A DNA stretch of 64,000 bases, taken from CAYNSX01 sp964400165 (lineage in GTDB: Bacteria > Armatimonadota > Hebobacteria > CAYNSX01). Positions 40,161-50,700 of this stretch are shown piece after piece. How positions within the stretch are numbered: the first letter of the stretch is position 1; each line of letters starts with the position of its first letter. The notes beneath the pieces were generated by a model. The model had not been told where the DNA came from. It saw nothing but the letters and a program-made list of their open reading frames with translations, and searched no databases. The stretch lies in the NCBI GenBank assembly GCA_964400165.1, contig CAYNSX010000006.1, positions 1 to 64,000 of the forward strand. The letters are read 5' to 3'. Both the position numbers and the translations under genes were made by a program.

Positions 40161-42134
40161 TTACACCGGTTCCAGCGCCCATTCCTCGAACAATTCGGCA
40201 TCTACTTCCCGCAGGAAGCGGCTCGGGCGCCAGAGGCGGCCGTCGCCGGAGCCCATCGGGTAGACGAGATAGAGTTCGTCCTTCACCCGCGTGACGGCGA
40301 CATAGAACAGCCGCCGCTCCTCTTCCTCGCCTTCCGGCTCGTTGAGCGCCAGCACCGACGGCATCTGCCCGTCGACCAGCCCGATGAAGAAAACGATGCG
40401 CCACTCCAGCCCCTTCGCCTGGTGGATGGTGGAGAGGACGAGGCGGTCTTCGGGCGGCTCGCCGGGGATGAAGTGCTCGGCAGAGGGCATCAGCAGCGCC
40501 ACCTGCGCCAGGAAATCGGTGAGCGCGGCGCTGCGGTCTGCCAGGCGGCCCAGTTGCACCAGGTCCTCGTCGCGCTCGCGCCAATCGGAGAAGCGGGCGC
40601 GCAGGTGCTCGCGGTACCACCCGCGCCGCACGATGTCCACCAGCGCGCCGGCCCGGGCGCGCGGCTTCTCTTCGAGCAACTGCCGCACCACCGCCTGGAA
40701 GTGTGAAAAACCCTCGCGGCCGCGGCTGCTGAACTGCTCGGCGGCCGGCGGCGAGAGCACCGCATCGAGCGCCCGCGGCTGCCCGCGCAGCCAGGTCCAG
40801 AAGCGCGCCGCCGACTTGCCGCCGATGCCGGGATAGAGCGGCAGCGCCCGGCGCCAGGCGAGTTCGTCGTCGGGGTTTTCGACGAGCCGCAGGTGCGCCA
40901 GCAAATCCTTCACATGCGCCTGCTCGAAGAAACGGGCGCCGGAGCGCACTTCGTGCGGCAGGCCGCGCTGCGCCAGCGCCACTTGCAGCGTGATGGACTG
41001 GGCGTGGCTGCGATAGAGCACCGCCATGTCGCCGAGCGCGATGCCGTCGGCCTGGCACTCGAGGAGGCGCTGGCTGACGAACGCCGCCTCTTCTTCGGGG
41101 TCGGTGGTCGGCACCAGGGCGGGCCGCGACGCTTCGGGGCGCTCCTGTTCGGGGATGACGCGCAGGGTCTTGCGGAACTGGCGCGGGTTGCCGGCGATGG
41201 ACTGATTGGCGAGGTCGAGCACCGGCTGCCCACTGCGGTAATTCAGTTCGAGTCGGTGAACGGTCGCCTGCGGCCAGCGGTCGGGAAACTTGAGGATGTT
41301 CTCGTAATCGGCGCCGCGGAAGCGATAGATGCACTGGCAGTCGTCGCCGACGACCATCGGGCTGCCGTGGCCGCGGGCGAGCAAGTCGAGCAGTTCGCCT
41401 TGCAGGCGGTTCGTGTCCTGATACTCGTCGCACAAAACATGCAGGAAGCGCTCCGCCCAGTGGCGGCGCACCGCCTCGTCCTCGACGAGGACGCGGTGCC
41501 ACATCACCAGCAGGTCATCGAAATCGAGCGCATTCATGGCGCGCTTGCGCTGCGTGTAGTGATCGGCGATGCGCTGGAAATCGGGGACAAAACCCTCCAG
41601 GTCGGGGCGTTTGCTGCGGGTGGCGCGGGCGAGGTCGGTCTGCGTGTTGACCGCGAAACTCATCAGGTCGGCGACGACCGGTGCGTCGGGAAACCAGCGC
41701 TCACGGTCGCGGATGCCGAGGTCCACCAGCGACTGCTGGATCAATTCGACGCCGTCCTCGCGGTCGAGGATGCTGAAGTTCTCGGTGCAGCCGACCGCCG
41801 AGGCGTGCGCGCGCAGGATGCGGTGGCCGACATGGTGGAAGGTGCCCGCCCAGGGCAAACGCCCGCCGCCGTCAAGGAGGTCGTGCACACGGGCGAGCAT
41901 TTCGCGCGCCGCCTTGTTGGTGAAAGTGACCAGCAGAATGCGTCCGGGCGGCACGCCTCCCTTGACCAGATAGGCGACCCGGTGCGTGATGACGCGGGTC
42001 TTGCCGCTGCCCGGCCCGGCGATGACGAGGTGGGCGCCGTCGGGCGCTTCGACGGCGGCGCGTTGCTGCTCGTTGAGGTCGGCGGCGGACCAGACGCCGT
42101 TGCGCCGGGCGCCGGCGAGGCGGTAGGTGCGCAT
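40161..42134 (-). CDS. UvrD/Rep-family superfamily I DNA helicase
   Basis: 657 aa. Q motif LNEQQRAAV, motif I VIAGPGSGKTRV, motif Ia LLVTFTNKAAREM, motif II CDEYQDTN, motif III VVGDDCQCIYRFRGAD, motif IV LNYRSGQPVLDLA, motif V LSTIHQAKGLEW, motif VI RLFYVAVTRVKDELYL. DEYQDTN in place of DE.QDTN is normal for some PcrA relatives. It unwinds DNA 3' to 5' in repair or replication restart. It is shorter than UvrD (about 720 aa), lacking the extended C-terminal tail. Confidence 0.93.
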   Translation of the reverse strand: MRTYRLAGARRNGVWSAADLNEQQRAAVEAPDGAHLVIAGPGSGKTRVITHRVAYLVKGGVPPGRILLVTFTNKAAREMLARVHDLLDGGGRLPWAGTFHHVGHRILRAHASAVGCTENFSILDREDGVELIQQSLVDLGIRDRERWFPDAPVVADLMSFAVNTQTDLARATRSKRPDLEGFVPDFQRIADHYTQRKRAMNALDFDDLLVMWHRVLVEDEAVRRHWAERFLHVLCDEYQDTNRLQGELLDLLARGHGSPMVVGDDCQCIYRFRGADYENILKFPDRWPQATVHRLELNYRSGQPVLDLANQSIAGNPRQFRKTLRVIPEQERPEASRPALVPTTDPEEEAAFVSQRLLECQADGIALGDMAVLYRSHAQSITLQVALAQRGLPHEVRSGARFFEQAHVKDLLAHLRLVENPDDELAWRRALPLYPGIGGKSAARFWTWLRGQPRALDAVLSPPAAEQFSSRGREGFSHFQAVVRQLLEEKPRARAGALVDIVRRGWYREHLRARFSDWRERDEDLVQLGRLADRSAALTDFLAQVALLMPSAEHFIPGEPPEDRLVLSTIHQAKGLEWRIVFFIGLVDGQMPSVLALNEPEGEEEERRLFYVAVTRVKDELYLVYPMGSGDGRLWRPSRFLREVDAELFEEWALEPV

Positions 42135-42301
42135 AGAGAACAGAAGTTTGCCTCACGAGCGCTCACCCGTCAAGCGGCGTCCCCAGCGACGCGGCGATAT
42201 GGAACAAGCCAGCGCACCGGTGGTGGGCCCGGGCCTGTCGTCCCTCACTCGCACACGACAACGGCGCCCCCACGCGGGGGCTCCCACTGGAGATGCTGCG
42301 C

Positions 42302-44188
42302 ATGTTGCGACCCAAGGGGACATTCCTCTTGGGAGGGCGAGTGGGGATTTTCGTGGTGCTGGGCGTGGGGTCACTGGGTTTGGGCAGTCGCGGTTTCGCG
42401 GCGGCCATCATTGAGTCGGACGCTTCCAATTCAGGAAAGTTTGTCCCGAGCCGATTGCTGATCGGGCTGCGTGACGGGACGAATGCCGCATCCCTCTCCG
42501 CGGCGCACGCCGCAGTCGGGGCGCGGGTGCGCGGGGCCATTCCTGAACTCAATCTGTTGGAAGTAGCCCTCCCGCCCGAACTGTCTGTCGCCGCAGCGCA
42601 GCGGTATTACGCCGGGCAGGCGGGCGTGCGATTTGCCGAGCCCGACTTCCTCGTGTCGGCGTATGACGAGCCAAACGACCCGCTGTATCCGCAGCAGTGG
42701 GCGCTCCCGAAAATCGGCGCGCCCGCGGCCTGGGACACCAGCGACGGCGCGAGCGATGTCACCGTCGCCATCGTCGATACCGGGCTGGACCCGACCCATC
42801 TGGAGTTCGCCGGCCGGATTCAGGCCGGCTGGAGTTTCGTATGCGGCGGCCCGGCCGCCAGCGGCGCCGCGGCCCAGGGCCAGGGAGGCGGCGGCAAGAG
42901 CAGCGGCACGACGACCGACTGCCTCGGCAGCGACAGCACCTGGGATGACCACGGCCACGGGACGCATGTCGCGGGCATCGCCGCCGCCGCCATCAACAAC
43001 TTTGCCGGCGTGGCGGGCGTCGCGCCCGCGGTGTCGCTGCTGCCGGTGAAGGTGCTCGATGCCGCCGGGTCGGGCACGGTGTCGGCGGTGGCGAAAGGAA
43101 TCGTATACGCCGCCGACCACGGCGCCCGCGTCATCAACTTGAGTCTCGGCGGCGTCATCGTCTGTTCCACGCTGTGGGATGCGTGCCAATATGCGCACGA
43201 CCGCGGCGTCTTCATCGCCGCCGCCAGCGGCAACGACGGCGGGTTCATCGGCACACCCGCCTGGTATCCGTCGACCATCGCGGTCGGCGCCAGCACGCCG
43301 ACCGACACGCGGGCGGGCTTCTCGAACTACGGACTCGCCCTCGACCTGGTTGCGCCGGGGACCGACATCCTGTCCACACTCCCCACCTACCCCGTCACGC
43401 TCACCGGCTACGGGCTCGGCCTCAACTATGCCCGCCTCTCCGGCACTTCGATGGCCACGCCGGCTGTCGCCGGCGTCGCGGCGCTGTGTCTGTCGGTGAA
43501 CCCCGCGCTCGGGGTGGAAGACCTGCGCGGCCTCCTGCAACGCACCGCCGCCGACCTGGGCGAGACCGGCTTCGACGCCTTCACCGGCGCCGGGCGGGTG
43601 GACGCTGCCGCCGCGGTGCAGGAAGCGGCGCACCCCAGTCTGCCCGACACCAGTCCTCCGACCGTGGCCGTCTCGGCGCCCACTGACGGCAGCACCGTGA
43701 CGGGGAGTCTGCCGGCGACGATGACCGTCGCCGATGACCGCGGCATCCGGCGCAAGGACTTCCTGGTGGACGGCGTCCTGCAATCGGAGGCAGCGTTGCG
43801 CTGGTGGTGGCACACCGGCGAGTTCAGCAACGGCCCGCACACCCTCACCGCCCACGCCGCCGATTACGCGGGCAATTCGTGCGACGCCTCGGCCACTGTG
43901 TGGGTGAGCAACACTTGGTACACGCAGACTTTCACCGGCACCACCGGCCGCGGGTATCAGGTGTATCCCTTCACCCTGCACATCCGGGGCCGCTGCCGGG
44001 TGCAGATCACCTGGGGCGGCGGCGCGAAACTGGGCGTGCTCATCAAATCCGGCGGCTGGATCTATGCCGACGCCCTGGGGCGCAGCCCGCTCGTCCTCGA
44101 CACCGTGCTCTGGGACGGCGACTACACCGCCAACATCTACAGCGCCTCCGGGCGCGCGGACTTCACGATCACCGTCATCCATCCGTAG
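42302..44188 (+). CDS. Secreted subtilisin-like serine protease (S8) with C-terminal beta domains
   Basis: 628 aa from ATG 42302, 9 nt after GGAG; ATG 42293 is also in frame but abuts it. A signal peptide of about 35 residues (SRGFAAA) is followed by a propeptide-like domain (SRLLIGLRDG...) and the catalytic triad: Asp in VAIVDTGLD, His in GHGTHVAGIA, Ser in LSGTSMATPAVAG. After about residue 440 an Ig-like domain (PPTVAVSAPTDGSTV) and a P-domain-like sandwich follow. Exported protease. An eroded copy of its catalytic-Asp region lies at 46493-46570. Confidence 0.92.
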   Translation: MLRPKGTFLLGGRVGIFVVLGVGSLGLGSRGFAAAIIESDASNSGKFVPSRLLIGLRDGTNAASLSAAHAAVGARVRGAIPELNLLEVALPPELSVAAAQRYYAGQAGVRFAEPDFLVSAYDEPNDPLYPQQWALPKIGAPAAWDTSDGASDVTVAIVDTGLDPTHLEFAGRIQAGWSFVCGGPAASGAAAQGQGGGGKSSGTTTDCLGSDSTWDDHGHGTHVAGIAAAAINNFAGVAGVAPAVSLLPVKVLDAAGSGTVSAVAKGIVYAADHGARVINLSLGGVIVCSTLWDACQYAHDRGVFIAAASGNDGGFIGTPAWYPSTIAVGASTPTDTRAGFSNYGLALDLVAPGTDILSTLPTYPVTLTGYGLGLNYARLSGTSMATPAVAGVAALCLSVNPALGVEDLRGLLQRTAADLGETGFDAFTGAGRVDAAAAVQEAAHPSLPDTSPPTVAVSAPTDGSTVTGSLPATMTVADDRGIRRKDFLVDGVLQSEAALRWWWHTGEFSNGPHTLTAHAADYAGNSCDASATVWVSNTWYTQTFTGTTGRGYQVYPFTLHIRGRCRVQITWGGGAKLGVLIKSGGWIYADALGRSPLVLDTVLWDGDYTANIYSASGRADFTITVIHP

Positions 44189-44204
44189 CCAGCGACGCGA
44201 ATCA

Positions 44205-44230
44205 CTGGGGCCGCTTCGCAGCGGCCCCAG
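44205..44230. terminator. Bidirectional hairpin terminator
   Basis: Arms CTGGGGCCGCT/AGCGGCCCCAG with loop TCGC, between the convergent protease and secreted-protein genes. Confidence 0.7.
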
Positions 44231-44256
44231 GTGGTGTTCCGTCGTGACCGAGTGAC

Positions 44257-46008
44257 CTACTGCTCGGTGATGGTCGTGCTCTTTTCGATGGTCTTCGATT
44301 TCGACGCCGATTGACAGCCGTTGCTGTCAGTGGCGACCACCGAAATCGTCCGCGTCCCGCAGAGTTCACTGCTCGGGAAGCAGAATTGGAAGGTCGATGC
44401 GGTCTGGCCCACCTGCGTCACCCCGCCCACCTTCCAGACATAGGTGAACGGCCCGTCGCCGCCCGAGGGCGTCGCGGTGAAGTCCGCGCAGTTGACGCAC
44501 GAGACCGGCGCGNNNNNNNNNNACCGGGTGGCCATATTCAACGTCGGGATGGATGAGACCGGCGCGTTCGATGCGAGCGAGAGCCCGATGGCGGCGGGGA
44601 CAGTCACCTCACACTCGGCAGTCGTCCCGCAATCGCTGAACTCTGCGTCTTCCACGGTGAATGAGACCGAGTGCGTGCCGACGGCCACGGGGCCGGAGCA
44701 TTCGAAGATGACTTCATCGCCCTGGCCGGGCGTCCCGCTGTCACAGGACCAGTCTTGCGGCGGCGTGATGTTGTAGGTGCCGCTCGGCCCGCCGCTGGCG
44801 GTCACCTGCACGGTGACGGTCGCGGTGTCGGTGTCCGGGTCGGTGCAGGCGATGTCGGTGACTTCGCACTCGGCTTCGGCATTGCCGAAGGAGTAGGCAG
44901 CCGGGCCCGCCAGGTCCTTGATGTCGCTGGCGAACGAGTGCGACGGCCGCGTCAACGCGGTCACGAAGCGCGTCAGCCCGCACTGCTGCCCGTCCAAACT
45001 CAACTCGTGCAGGTCGATCGCCAGTTCGTAGAGGTTCGCCGTGTCGAGTTGCGGCGTGGCGTTGGGGTTGGACAGGTTGATGTTGGGCGACCCCGGTTTC
45101 ATGTAGACGCCGTTGCCGGTGATGATGCCCCACGGGGGCGCCGGCGTCGGCACTTGGTTTACCGAGAGCGCGGGAATGACCGCGGCGTTGATGGTGCCGA
45201 GGCCGCTGCAACTGGCAGCGCCGACCGTCCGGTGCGCCACCAGTTCGAAGCCCAGCGCGAGGAAGTTAGTGAGGCCGCAGTCGCCGCCTTGCGACACCTT
45301 GAGGGCGCCGACATTCATGTTCTGGTCGGCGTCCGTGTAGCGGAAGACATAGGCCTCGTAGCTGCCGGGCGCGTTGCCGCCCGGGAAGGTGGTCACGATA
45401 GCCAAGTCGCCGAAGGTGAAGGGCAGGATCAGGGCGCCGCTGTTATTTATGAACGGCTGGCCATCGTTGAAGAACATCATCCACATCGAGTCGCCGTTGT
45501 TGGCCCGGCGCTCTTCGCCGATGTACAAGTAGCGGGCGTTATTGGAGATATACAACTGGGTGATGTCCTGCTTCGCCAGCACCGGACTGGTGACGATCTT
45601 GCCGTTCGCGCCGATCTGGTCGTCGCTGCCCGAGTTGGCGGTGTTGTAGTCCGCCAGCCGGTGCAGCCCAAGCGTGGCCTGGGTGCCGTTGAAGGACGGG
45701 GACAAGAAGTTGGCGGCCGTCAGGCCCGCGGCGTTGCCGGCGTCGAAGAAGTGGGCCCAGTCGATGTAGGTGGAGCCGCCGGGGCCCACCGGAAAGGTCG
45801 CGGCGCCGAGATTGACATACTCATCAGCGCCCGCGGCGACCTGCGAGGTATCATCGATGTTGATGAAGCGCGGGTCGAATCCTTGCAGCCCGCTCCCGTT
45901 GGACGAACTGCTCTGCAGGCCGCCGATCCAAAACATCGCAAAGGTCATGGCCGCCAAAATCAGCGGCCGGCTGCGGCGCATACGCGCCGCCCATCGTGCG
46001 TGAGTCAT
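44257..46008 (-). CDS. Secreted protein with PKD/Ig-like C-terminus, interrupted by an assembly gap
   Basis: About 584 codons from ATG 46008. A signal peptide is followed by QGFDPRFINIDDTSQVAAGADEYVNLG, then KQDITQLYISNNARYLYIGEERRANNGDSMW, a domain found near the N-terminus of many large secreted proteins. Two Cys-rich beta-sandwich domains (about 390-490) and a PKD-like segment (GDGPFTYVWKVGG...SNGCQSASKS) end it. The 10 N at 44513-44522 fall inside, so residues and possibly repeats are missing there; the frame is open on both sides but continuity is assumed. Confidence 0.6.
   Translation of the reverse strand: MTHARWAARMRRSRPLILAAMTFAMFWIGGLQSSSSNGSGLQGFDPRFINIDDTSQVAAGADEYVNLGAATFPVGPGGSTYIDWAHFFDAGNAAGLTAANFLSPSFNGTQATLGLHRLADYNTANSGSDDQIGANGKIVTSPVLAKQDITQLYISNNARYLYIGEERRANNGDSMWMMFFNDGQPFINNSGALILPFTFGDLAIVTTFPGGNAPGSYEAYVFRYTDADQNMNVGALKVSQGGDCGLTNFLALGFELVAHRTVGAASCSGLGTINAAVIPALSVNQVPTPAPPWGIITGNGVYMKPGSPNINLSNPNATPQLDTANLYELAIDLHELSLDGQQCGLTRFVTALTRPSHSFASDIKDLAGPAAYSFGNAEAECEVTDIACTDPDTDTATVTVQVTASGGPSGTYNITPPQDWSCDSGTPGQGDEVIFECSGPVAVGTHSVSFTVEDAEFSDCGTTAECEVTVPAAIGLSLASNAPVSSIPTLNMATRXXXXAPVSCVNCADFTATPSGGDGPFTYVWKVGGVTQVGQTASTFQFCFPSSELCGTRTISVVATDSNGCQSASKSKTIEKSTTITEQ
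44513..44522. other. Assembly gap (10 N)
   Basis: Ten N in a row; the true gap length is unknown. Confidence 1.
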
Positions 46009-46736
46009 CGCTGCGTAGCCTCCGTAACATAGGATGAACTGATGAATGACTGCCCAGCCGCCCGAACCCGCCTGGGCCACGCAGGTGCCGGTGAGATCGC
46101 TGCGCTCGTCGGTGTTAGAGGGGGGAACCGACACTGGCACACGCCCCGCCGCGCCGCGTGAGCGGCGCGCCGGGCGCTGTCCTCGTAGCAGGTTCCTCGC
46201 CTCCCCCCAGGGCACCAATAGGGTGCGGTCACAGTTCCCTCACCTGGGAGCGCCGGCGCCCGGTTGCCCGGCCGCCGGACCGCTGTTCGTTCTGCTCTCC
46301 CACCACGCCGGTCCCTCCTGGGAACCGGTTGCTTGCAAGTTAGGCATCCAAGGGCTTCCTCCCTGCCGCCCCCTCCGGTCAAATGTGATTTTTCTATGAA
46401 ACTTCCCTGCCGGCTGATTCTCCTTCTCGTTCCTTGTATTTTCTCGCGCCGGTTTGCGCCTTGGCGCCGCGATGGCGAGGAAGCATCGCAGTGGTGTGGT
46501 GGGCGCCTTCGTGGGCACTGGGCTGGACACGACCCAACTGCAGTTCGCCGGCCGAATCTCCCCGGGGTGGACTTCGAAAGTGGCACAGGAAATTGGGTTC
46601 GTTTGGCAGTTTTGTCTTTTGGAAGAACGGGTGGCCAGCTGCGCGGGGACGATGTTTGTTAGACAAGCGCTTGCTTACTAGGGGGCAAGGCGAACGCAGT
46701 TCAGTGGGCTGTTGCGCTCTTTGAGATGTTGAGGTA
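46009..46736. other. Gene-free stretch with subtilase remnant
   Basis: No gene recognised. Contains the subtilase remnant listed separately. The rest shows no homology to other parts of the window. Confidence 0.55.
46493..46570 (+). pseudogene. Remnant of a subtilisin-like protease gene
   Basis: Plus-strand frame reads GAFVGTGLDTTQLQFAGRIS, PGW, against VAIVDTGLDPTHLEFAGRIQ, AGW around the catalytic Asp of the intact protease (42302). The catalytic Asp is replaced by Gly. Sequence similarity stops on both sides. Confidence 0.7.
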
Positions 46737-46765
46737 CCCCCCTTTCCGACGCGCGGAAAGGGGGG
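46737..46765. terminator. Perfect 12-bp hairpin downstream of the 46785 gene
   Basis: CCCCCCTTTCCG, loop ACGCG, CGGAAAGGGGGG. Lies just after the minus-strand gene; no T-run on that strand. Confidence 0.6.
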
Positions 46766-46784
46766 CAGTTCGCTGGCAGAGAGA

Positions 46785-47663
46785 CTAGGAGCGACTCGGA
46801 CGCAGTGGGAGGCGTGCGTGCGCGCCGCGATGTCGCTGCAGTTCCAGCAAGGAAGTGATGGCGCGATCAAGCTGTCGGGTGAGGTGGGCTTCGTAGCGGA
46901 TCAACCTATCCAGCGTGGGGGCGTCGGGCACCAGCGGACGGGCCGCGGCGGTCTCCCGTCTCTGCGCCTCGCGGGCTTCAAGTTCCGGAAGCAAGGCAAG
47001 CACGACCTTCTCGACATATTCAAGCCAGGACCGGATGCTCTCTTCCTTCTTCTTATGAGAGAGCTGCTGGTCGTCGAGCACACTCCGCACATTCGCGTCG
47101 ATCGAGGCCAGCCAGAGCTTCGGACAGTCGGACTTGCCTGCCACCTCAAGCGCAATATCACAGTCGTGGTTGCCATGATGCAATCCACCCACCGCGATTC
47201 GGAGGTCCGTAAGGACTTGCAAGCAGTTCTCCGCTTCAAGCTGGGTCTGCGGCTGCGCGGTGCGGAGCAGCTGGCGGCGTGACAGGGGCGTGATGTTCTG
47301 GAATTGCTTGGCAAGTTCTTCCACGCGCTCGTGATCCTCGGACAGGTCTTCGATATTGCCGACAATGTCGGCAGTTTCAGCACGCACGACCCTCGCTTGT
47401 CGCCAGTAGAGGACGGCGATGTCCTCGACTCTCATCTCTTCCAGCACGCCTTCGGGCTTCAGATCGTCGTGCAGTTGGCGGTGAAGGCGCTCAAATTCGC
47501 GTGGGTCTTCACCGCTGCCCGGGAAGTCCAGGACGACGGACTGGGCGCGAGCGCCGTGTATGAGGGCGTTCCAGCGCGATTTGGCCTTCCCGGCCACGGT
47601 TCGTGGGCCAGTGGACTTCTGCCCATTGCGCCGGTTTGCTTCGATTTGCCGTTCGGTAGCCAT
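46785..47663 (-). CDS. Hypothetical protein of the RRN-QKSTGPRT family
   Basis: 292 aa, mostly helical and charged. The N-terminus IEANRRNGQKSTGPRTVAGKAKSRWNALIHG is a conserved motif of a multi-copy family seen in Acidobacteria, Planctomycetes and Chloroflexi; some members lie near transposons. The function is not known. No catalytic residues or membrane helix are seen. Confidence 0.75.
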   Translation of the reverse strand: MATERQIEANRRNGQKSTGPRTVAGKAKSRWNALIHGARAQSVVLDFPGSGEDPREFERLHRQLHDDLKPEGVLEEMRVEDIAVLYWRQARVVRAETADIVGNIEDLSEDHERVEELAKQFQNITPLSRRQLLRTAQPQTQLEAENCLQVLTDLRIAVGGLHHGNHDCDIALEVAGKSDCPKLWLASIDANVRSVLDDQQLSHKKKEESIRSWLEYVEKVVLALLPELEAREAQRRETAAARPLVPDAPTLDRLIRYEAHLTRQLDRAITSLLELQRHRGAHARLPLRPSRS

Positions 47664-47759
47664 TCGGTACTGCCTTCCTAGGGAATAGAGCGATTATCAA
47701 AAGAATAGCACGCAAACTGGTGTTTGTCAAGTGGGCGTGCCGCTTCGTCAATTGGGAGG

Positions 47760-50700
47760 CTACTTGATTGGCCATCCGCCGTGGTCTTGGATGACTTGGT
47801 CGATTTCACTCATCAGGCGGATCGTTTCGTTGAGGGCGACAACAATCCTCTGGTAATGCTGAATGTCGTCATAGGTGAGTTTCCGGCCCTTGCGGTCTTT
47901 GAGCCATTTCTCGCAGACTTGGTAGCCGCCGATGTGAAACTCCCAGACTGCTTTCGGGACTCCGCCGAAGTACTGCGTAGAATTTATCCGGACGCGGTGG
48001 TCTTTCTCGGTGTACTGGATCTTTTCAACCATATTGTCGCCTTTGACGTCGAACTCCGTGATTGGCTTGTTGAGCTTGGGTGATTCCATCAGATGGAGTG
48101 CGACCAACTCGGCGCCTTTCGTGGCGAGGGTGCGGAAGAGTTTGAGATCACTGGTCAGCGGCAGGCGCGGGAAATCAATCTTCAAGAACTCCGCGTAGCG
48201 CGCCCGGTAGGCCGGGGAATGAAAGACTGCATAGGCGTAATGGAAAATGTCTTCGGGCGTGATGCCATTGGGCAGACTGTCCGGTTCGGTCTGTGGTAGC
48301 CCTAGCTTTTCCGCAAGCGCTTTCAAGAATGCGGGGTTCAGGTTCGGTCGGCGTGTTTGATAACTTGCTGAGGGCTCAAACATCGCCACCGTGATCGCCT
48401 TTCTCCAATCGCTTTTTTTCTTGGTTCCCAAGTCATACAGATAAAGCGGAAACTGGAAACTGTTGCCGCCGCCCACTGATTTGTTTGCTGCAACGCACTG
48501 ATCTCCAATCATGTTCGTGCAGTACGCAAACGTGAATTCTGGCGGCGACTGCGGGCGATGTGTCAGGAATGCGATGTTGTCGTGAAACATATGTTGCATC
48601 ACCTCACCACGTGGCATGCAAAGAAAGCCTCTCGAATTCCCGGTGTAGTACGTGTACCGAATGTCAAAGGGGCGAAACATGATTGGGACAAGCTTATCTC
48701 CGCTCAATCCTGACTCTTGCAAATCGCGTTGCGCCCATTCGACCCTCCAGTCTCTTGCATCGCTGCCCAGATGGTATTTGGCGCGCGCTTCTTCGGGCCG
48801 CAGCGAAGCGAAATCACTCACCGTGTTCCAAACATCATCTTTGTTAAAGTGAATCGCCAATGAATTTCGCGCAGTTGTCACAGCGCTCGCGAACACGCGA
48901 AACATTTCGGTCACGAGGCAACCTTTCTCATATTCCGAGCGGCGCGCTGAATCCTGTGGCACGAAGAGATAGAGAGGTGCTATTGGAGAGATGGCTGCCC
49001 ACTCAGTCTTTGTGATGTCGCCCTCAATCAGGCTCTCATATTTGCCAACGCGAGTTCCCCATAGGTCGGCGTAACGAACTGAGGGCTCCTCTTTGTTTCC
49101 CACCTGTTTGACGCACAGAATAATTGAGACTCCCTGTTGGATGTCGAAGACATTCTCGTCTTCCGAACCGTCGGGAGTCTTCTCTGCCTTCCGGACGTTG
49201 CCGTGCAGGTTGTAAATGAAAATCTGATTGAAGGTGCGCATTAGGCTTCGGCGCATTCCTCGAAAAGTCGGATTGTTGAGGTAGCCATGATTGGTGATGA
49301 AACCAACAACGCCTTCCCCTGTTCTCTCGATGCGCCATTGAGCAAAGCGCATGAATTTCACATAGTCGTCTTGCAGCCATTTGGGATTGCGTTCCCCAAG
49401 CGGCTGTCCGTCGATCGTCTTGTAGTCTTCGATAAGCTTCCCAATAAAAGTGAGGTTGCCAGCCTCATCCTGGCTTCGATTGGCCGAAACTTTCGAATAA
49501 GGAGGATTCCCAAGAATGACCAGAATGGGATCTTCCCGTTTAATTTTTGCGGCGGCGTTGGCTTCCTCCGCGATCCAGGCTACAAACAACTGCTCGCTTT
49601 TCTTGGCGGCCTCTTCCAGCGTGTTGGTCAGATAGATGCCGAGGCGCTGGTCAGATTGGAAAGTATAGCCGAGGTCATGGAGTTGCATACCAAGTTTGAG
49701 GTGGGCAATGGCGTAGGGTGCGACAAGCAGCTCGAATCCGAAAATGCGATTCAGTAGATGCTTGTCCACATAACCGTCCCAGGCGCCCTTCTGTTTGGCG
49801 AACCCTTCGTAAATCTGATTCACGACGAAATACAGGAAGGTGGCCGTCCCGGTCGCGGGATCGAGAATCAATGTGTTCTCGTCAGCCAGCCCTTTGGGGC
49901 GGTTGAACCGCGTCTTCAGCAGGTGGTCAATGGAGCGGACGATGTAGGAGACAACGGGTTCCGGCGTGTAGTACACGCCACGGACCTCGCGCATCTTCGG
50001 GTCATAGGCGGCCAGGAAGGTTTCATAGAAGTGGACGACCGGGTCTTCCTTTCCCTTGCCTTTGCCAAAGTCTTCGAGAATTGCGGCCATGTCTGCATGT
50101 TTGAGCAGTTCGACAATGTCATCCACGGCCCAATTGATTGTTTCGGGCATGTCCACGCCGGCGATCTCGGCGAAGAGCTTGCGCAGAAACGGGTTCGTCT
50201 TCGGAAGGTTGTACGCCGCCATTTCGCGCGAGAACTCCTGGTTCACCGGCGCATGGACACGCGCCGCGAATAGGCCATACGCGAGCGTCTGCGCGAACAT
50301 GTCAGCGAACTGTTTCTCGTCAAGGTCGGGGATGAGCACTTCGCGGAATGCGGCGAGCCAGTTGTGGAGCCACCCTTTCTCGGTCTCGAGCTCGAAGGTC
50401 TTGACGATGAGATCGCGAGTGATCTGCGTCATTCCCGCCATGCGCTTGGCGAGTTCTTTAGCCGTGCCGATGGTGAACGCTTGTTGCTTGAAAAAGGCAT
50501 CAAGAAGTTGCGCGAGTTCCAGTTCACCTGCGGGCACAGGCTGCAATTTCCCATTGGACTGTAATTCCGCGATGCGCGCCGTCAAGCGTTTTGCGCCGCC
50601 GACAAACCAGCGGAATTCAAGGTAGTCCGTGAGGGCGAGGTTGGGTAAACCTCCCAGATATTTCTTCAACTGCACTCCGTCATGTGTACTCGGGGTGGCC

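Noticed and set aside
44257..46008. DUF4331 family assignment
   Set aside because: The early resemblance rests on aspartate-rich segments only; the DUF4331 opening HREAPAL is absent.
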